Shown piece by piece: positions 6,729 through 8,452 of a DNA stretch of 8,452 nucleotides (its first letter is position 1; each line of letters starts with the position of its first letter). A model generated the notes under the pieces. It ran no database searches and was not told where the DNA came from. It saw only the letters and a list, made by a program, of their open reading frames with translations. A program made the translations under genes and the position numbers. Source of the stretch: UBA1138 sp036338615. GTDB lineage: Bacteria; Gemmatimonadota; Gemmatimonadetes; Longimicrobiales; Gaopeijiaceae. The stretch is taken from the NCBI GenBank assembly GCA_036338615.1, contig JAYZBT010000194.1, forward strand, positions 1 through 8,452, in the 5' to 3' direction.

Positions 6729-6864
6729 TGAGGGGTGGGCGGGTTCGTTGCTGCGTCGCGGATGATGGGTCTCTGATTTCATGTGGCCGTCGCAAGATGA
6801 TCGGGGCGACAGGACTGAGCAAGCCATGATCGGTGACGCGCTGAAGACGGCCGTGAGTTTTTCC

Positions 6865-6894
6865 TTGCGGCGGTCGTAAACAGATTGTTATCGT
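6865..6894 (+). promoter_or_regulatory. Possible promoter of a small RNA or leader
   Basis: TTGCGG (6865-6870) and TATCGT (6889-6894) are spaced by 18 bases. They match sigma-70 boxes only in part (three and four of six). Transcription would start near 6901 and reach the terminator at about 6995, giving an RNA of roughly 95 bases. The choice of boxes is tentative. Confidence 0.25.
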
Positions 6895-6900
6895 TAGAGC

Positions 6901-6995
6901 GGATCGCTGTACGAGGGTCCTTCGAAAGCATTGCGCGCATTGAGGTTTTCGGCGAGACGAGCCCGCAGAACCCGGCCTTGGGCCGGGTTTCTTTT
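6901..6995 (+). ncRNA. Candidate small RNA or attenuated 5' leader
   Basis: The stretch between a weak promoter-like site and a strong intrinsic terminator has no coding signal. No plus-strand gene lies upstream for about 1.2 kb, and the genes between are on the minus strand, so the terminator must act on a transcript starting here. I do not recognise it as tRNA, tmRNA, SRP RNA or a known riboswitch. It may be an independent small RNA, or the leader of the 7047 gene with conditional termination. Confidence 0.35.
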
Positions 6996-6996
6996 C
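6968..6996 (+). terminator. Strong orphan intrinsic terminator
   Basis: AACCCGGCC (6969-6977) and GGCCGGGTT (6981-6989) pair perfectly over nine bases around TTG. The tail is TTTCTTTTC. A G-U pair can extend the stem by one. On the minus strand no T-tract follows, so the direction is plus. It lies about 50 bases before the ATG of the 7047 gene. Confidence 0.85.
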
Positions 6997-7010
6997 CCAA
7001 AAACCCACGC

Positions 7011-7029
7011 GGCTGCCTTCTGGGCAGTC
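7011..7029 (+). other. Second leader hairpin before the 7047 gene
   Basis: GGCTGCC (7011-7017) and GGCAGTC (7023-7029) form seven pairs, one of them G-U, around TTCTG. The hairpin lies between the terminator and the start codon, 17 bases before the ATG. It could be part of a folded leader that affects translation. Confidence 0.4.
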
Positions 7030-7046
7030 GAGAACGAGACCAGGCT

Positions 7047-7934
7047 ATGGATCCGAACACGCTGACTTTCGCCCGTCCAGAGGCGATGGGGGATGTCCCA
7101 GGAATCTGTGAGCTTCCGCTCACGCGCGCGGTGGTCCAGTACCGGGACGTGCATGAAATGGACGCCCCGGGCGGTCGCATCGAGGACATCGGCCTCGCAC
7201 TCGTCGTAGAGGGGCGATACGCAGCTTCTTCTGAGGTAATCGACCTCGGAAGCGGCCGCGTGAAGGTGCTCGATCTCAGTACTGAGTTGGTCGTGCTCGA
7301 CTGGGTCTATGAGCCGACGCTGGACCATGTGGCGAGCCTGATCACCGCGACCGCCACCACGCGTGATGAAGAACCCCTCCGCCAGTATTCGCTCAAGCTG
7401 GGACTCCGGATTCTGGAACGCGTCGGTTTCGGGCCGCTTACGCGCCCCACGTTCCTGCGCATCGGGTACCGGGACATATGTCGCGACCTCGACCTGCACG
7501 AGGGCACCTCCATTCGGTTCATCCTCGGTCCCGGGCGACTTACGCGAGCGCACCTGGACTACGACGCTTGTGCGCTCGTCTTCAAGACCGCCTTCAGCCA
7601 GCCGGACGGTCCTCTGGAGCACGCACTCTCCGAAGCGTTCCCGAGCGCCGAACTGCGCCGTTTCGACCCCGTGTGGGAGACCGACACGATCGAGTACCAC
7701 GTGCGGCTGCCGCTGCCGACCACGTTCGGAGATGCCCGCTCGAGTCTTGCGGCGCTACGGCGGGGTCTGGTCTCAATGATGGCTCGCTTCGAGCCGACCC
7801 GCCTCAGTTCCGTCGAGCACGTCTTGGACACTTTCGGCGAACGCGAGACGCTCGGCGGTCTTCACGTTCAGGAGTCGATGGTCGAGGCCGTCACGCTGAC
7901 CCGGTCGGCGACCGGCTCGCGCGTAGTCCACTGA
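7047..7934 (+). CDS. Unrecognised 295-residue cytoplasmic protein
   Basis: I do not recognise this protein. The ATG at 7047 is preceded by ACCAGG and gives MDPNTLTFARPEAMG. The frame is open further back to 6885, but that part crosses a terminator and is not protein-like. An ATG at 7086 is also possible. There is no signal peptide or membrane span. Two alpha/beta halves are suggested. Residues about 20-100 are rich in short strands (VEGRYAASSEVIDLGSG, VKVLDLSTELVVLDWVYEP). Residues about 165-250 have a strand-helix pattern (HLDYDACALVFKTAF ... EALSEAF-like helix ... IEYHVRLPLP ... ALRRGLVSMMARFEP). The latter is reminiscent of small sensor or chaperone-like folds, but I cannot assign one. It is transcribed away from gene A and is followed after 101 bases by gene B. 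Confidence 0.75.
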   Translation: MDPNTLTFARPEAMGDVPGICELPLTRAVVQYRDVHEMDAPGGRIEDIGLALVVEGRYAASSEVIDLGSGRVKVLDLSTELVVLDWVYEPTLDHVASLITATATTRDEEPLRQYSLKLGLRILERVGFGPLTRPTFLRIGYRDICRDLDLHEGTSIRFILGPGRLTRAHLDYDACALVFKTAFSQPDGPLEHALSEAFPSAELRRFDPVWETDTIEYHVRLPLPTTFGDARSSLAALRRGLVSMMARFEPTRLSSVEHVLDTFGERETLGGLHVQESMVEAVTLTRSATGSRVVH

Positions 7935-7985
7935 GTGCGCGGTCCGAGATACTAACCTCCGCAGTGGTCACGGCCGACGCAATCT

Positions 7986-8005
7986 CTGCGGGAGATCTCT
8001 CGCAG
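7986..8005. promoter_or_regulatory. 20-base dyad, candidate operator or hairpin upstream of gene B
   Basis: The arms CTGCGGGAGA and TCTCTCGCAG are complementary at every position except one G/T pair. The centre, GAGATCTC, is a perfect palindrome. It lies about 30 bases before the gene B start, in the 101-base gap after the 7047 gene. A DNA-binding dimer site is the more natural reading because there is no loop and no T-tract. Confidence 0.4.
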
Positions 8006-8024
8006 TCCCCGGGCCCTCATCGCG

Positions 8025-8029
8025 AGGAG
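8025..8029 (+). promoter_or_regulatory. Ribosome binding site of gene B
   Basis: AGGAG is six bases before the ATG at 8036, an optimal match and spacing. It supports translation starting in the frame that later appears to shift. Confidence 0.65.
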
Positions 8030-8035
8030 CTCAGG

Positions 8036-8452
8036 ATGCGGTCTCAGGCGTATCGAAGACTCCACGCGACGAGGCTCGTGCGCATGACGCCCCGGGAGGC
8101 GATCTGTCCGATGTACAGGAAGGCGCCGATGGCGGGGTTCGAGAATTTGGAGGGCGGATCCTCTCGAGACACTCATCCTTTTCGCAGAGACCCTGATTCC
8201 CTTGCCGCCGTTCGAGGTCTGGCACCGGGACCTGCGCACGAACCCGGACGCTCATCTGCGCGATCGGAACGAGTCGGCTGAGGCCCCCACCGCTGCCGCC
8301 CCGTCGGCGGTGGAGGTGCGGTCGATGCGAGACGCGGGCGCACCGTGGTGGGCCCAGCTCAAGTCGTTTCGTGAGGGGTCGGTTTGGCGGGGCTACATTA
8401 CGTTCCAGGACCGCGCCTCGGGGCAGGTCTGCCGCACCACGACGATCTTCCG
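8036..8452 (+). CDS. Unrecognised gene B, apparently frameshifted and cut by the window end
   Basis: The ATG at 8036 has a strong ribosome binding site and opens with MRSQAYRRLHATRLVRMTPR. Third positions are G/C-rich in this frame to about 8160, then lose that bias. From about 8166 the coding signal moves to the next frame, which continues to the window end without a stop. The downstream frame has no start codon with a ribosome binding site. It carries PLPPFEVWHRDLRTNP (8199-8246), an Ala/Glu/Pro linker, and WWAQLKSF...VWRGYITF...RTTTIF (8346 to the end). Both modules match gene A in reversed order. A one-base insertion between about 8150 and 8168 would explain the break, and so would a sequencing error. 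The function is unknown and the C-terminus is outside the window. Confidence 0.6.

Larger units (their letters stand above)
6729..7046. other. Divergent intergenic region of 318 bases
   Basis: No convincing gene lies here. The in-frame opening from 6885 runs through a terminator hairpin and is not coding. The region must hold the promoter of gene A (leftward) and of the 7047 gene (rightward). It contains a strong plus-strand terminator (6968-6996), a weak promoter-like pair before it, a second hairpin at 7011-7029 and two copies of ATGATCGG (6797-6804 and 6826-6833) 29 bases apart. The repeats may be operator sites or chance. Confidence 0.6.

Noticed and set aside
6885..7046. 54-residue N-terminal extension of the 7047 gene
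   Set aside because: The extension runs through a perfect terminator hairpin and is not protein-like.
8038..8166. Minus-strand 42-residue ORF (GTG start) with high G/C at third positions, hydrophobic stretch AIGAFLYIGQIA
   Set aside because: Its third positions coincide with those of the plus-strand gene B frame, so the bias is shared. Gene B has the better ribosome binding site and continues into homologous modules.
8287..8313. Inverted repeat CCACCGC ... GCGGTGG
   Set aside because: It lies within the Ala/Pro-rich linker of gene B, has a 13-base loop and no T-tract, so it is probably codon-driven.
1..8452. CRISPR array, insertion sequence, tRNA, defence or biosynthetic system
   Set aside because: No regularly spaced repeats, transposase motifs, cloverleaf or recognisable defence domains were seen on either strand.

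Overview
The window is GC-rich bacterial DNA with strong G/C preference at third codon positions, rare-codon (TTG/GTG) starts on some genes and short intergenic gaps. The mix of a type IV pilus retraction ATPase, an NAD-isocitrate-dehydrogenase-like enzyme, a human-ACAA2-like thiolase, an AraC regulator and ribosomal protein S21 suits a Gram-negative-type environmental bacterium. The style of the PilT tail and of the hypothetical proteins makes me think of Gemmatimonadota or a relative, but this is inference, not proof.

Left part (1-1665, plus strand): the tail of an isocitrate/isopropylmalate dehydrogenase family enzyme is followed by a GspE/PilB-type N-terminal domain. That domain is joined abruptly, out of frame, to the C-terminal half of PilT. 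The join removes the PilT Walker A region, so this locus is broken here by a real deletion or by misassembly. A DinB-fold protein follows.

Middle part (1746-5672, plus strand): a fatty-acid or short-chain acyl-CoA block holds a 3-ketoacyl-CoA thiolase, a small unrecognised two-helix membrane protein, a 3-hydroxyacyl-CoA dehydrogenase and an AraC-type regulator. The two enzymes catalyse consecutive steps: oxidation of 3-hydroxyacyl-CoA, then thiolysis. The regulator has its own strong ribosome binding site and may control the block.

Right part (5673-8452): a strong intrinsic terminator and rpsU lie on the minus strand, with an unrecognised 224-residue protein (gene A) upstream in the same direction. 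A 318-base divergent intergenic region follows. It holds a strong plus-strand terminator that no annotated gene needs, so it may end a small RNA or be a leader attenuator. Then come an unrecognised 295-residue protein and, at the edge, a truncated and apparently frameshifted gene (gene B).

The two most interesting signals are these. Genes A and B share two sequence modules (PLPxFExWxxD and WxGYxxF...RTxxIF) in swapped order, which suggests an undescribed modular protein family. The second signal is the orphan terminator. I saw no CRISPR array, insertion sequence, tRNA or recognisable defence system.
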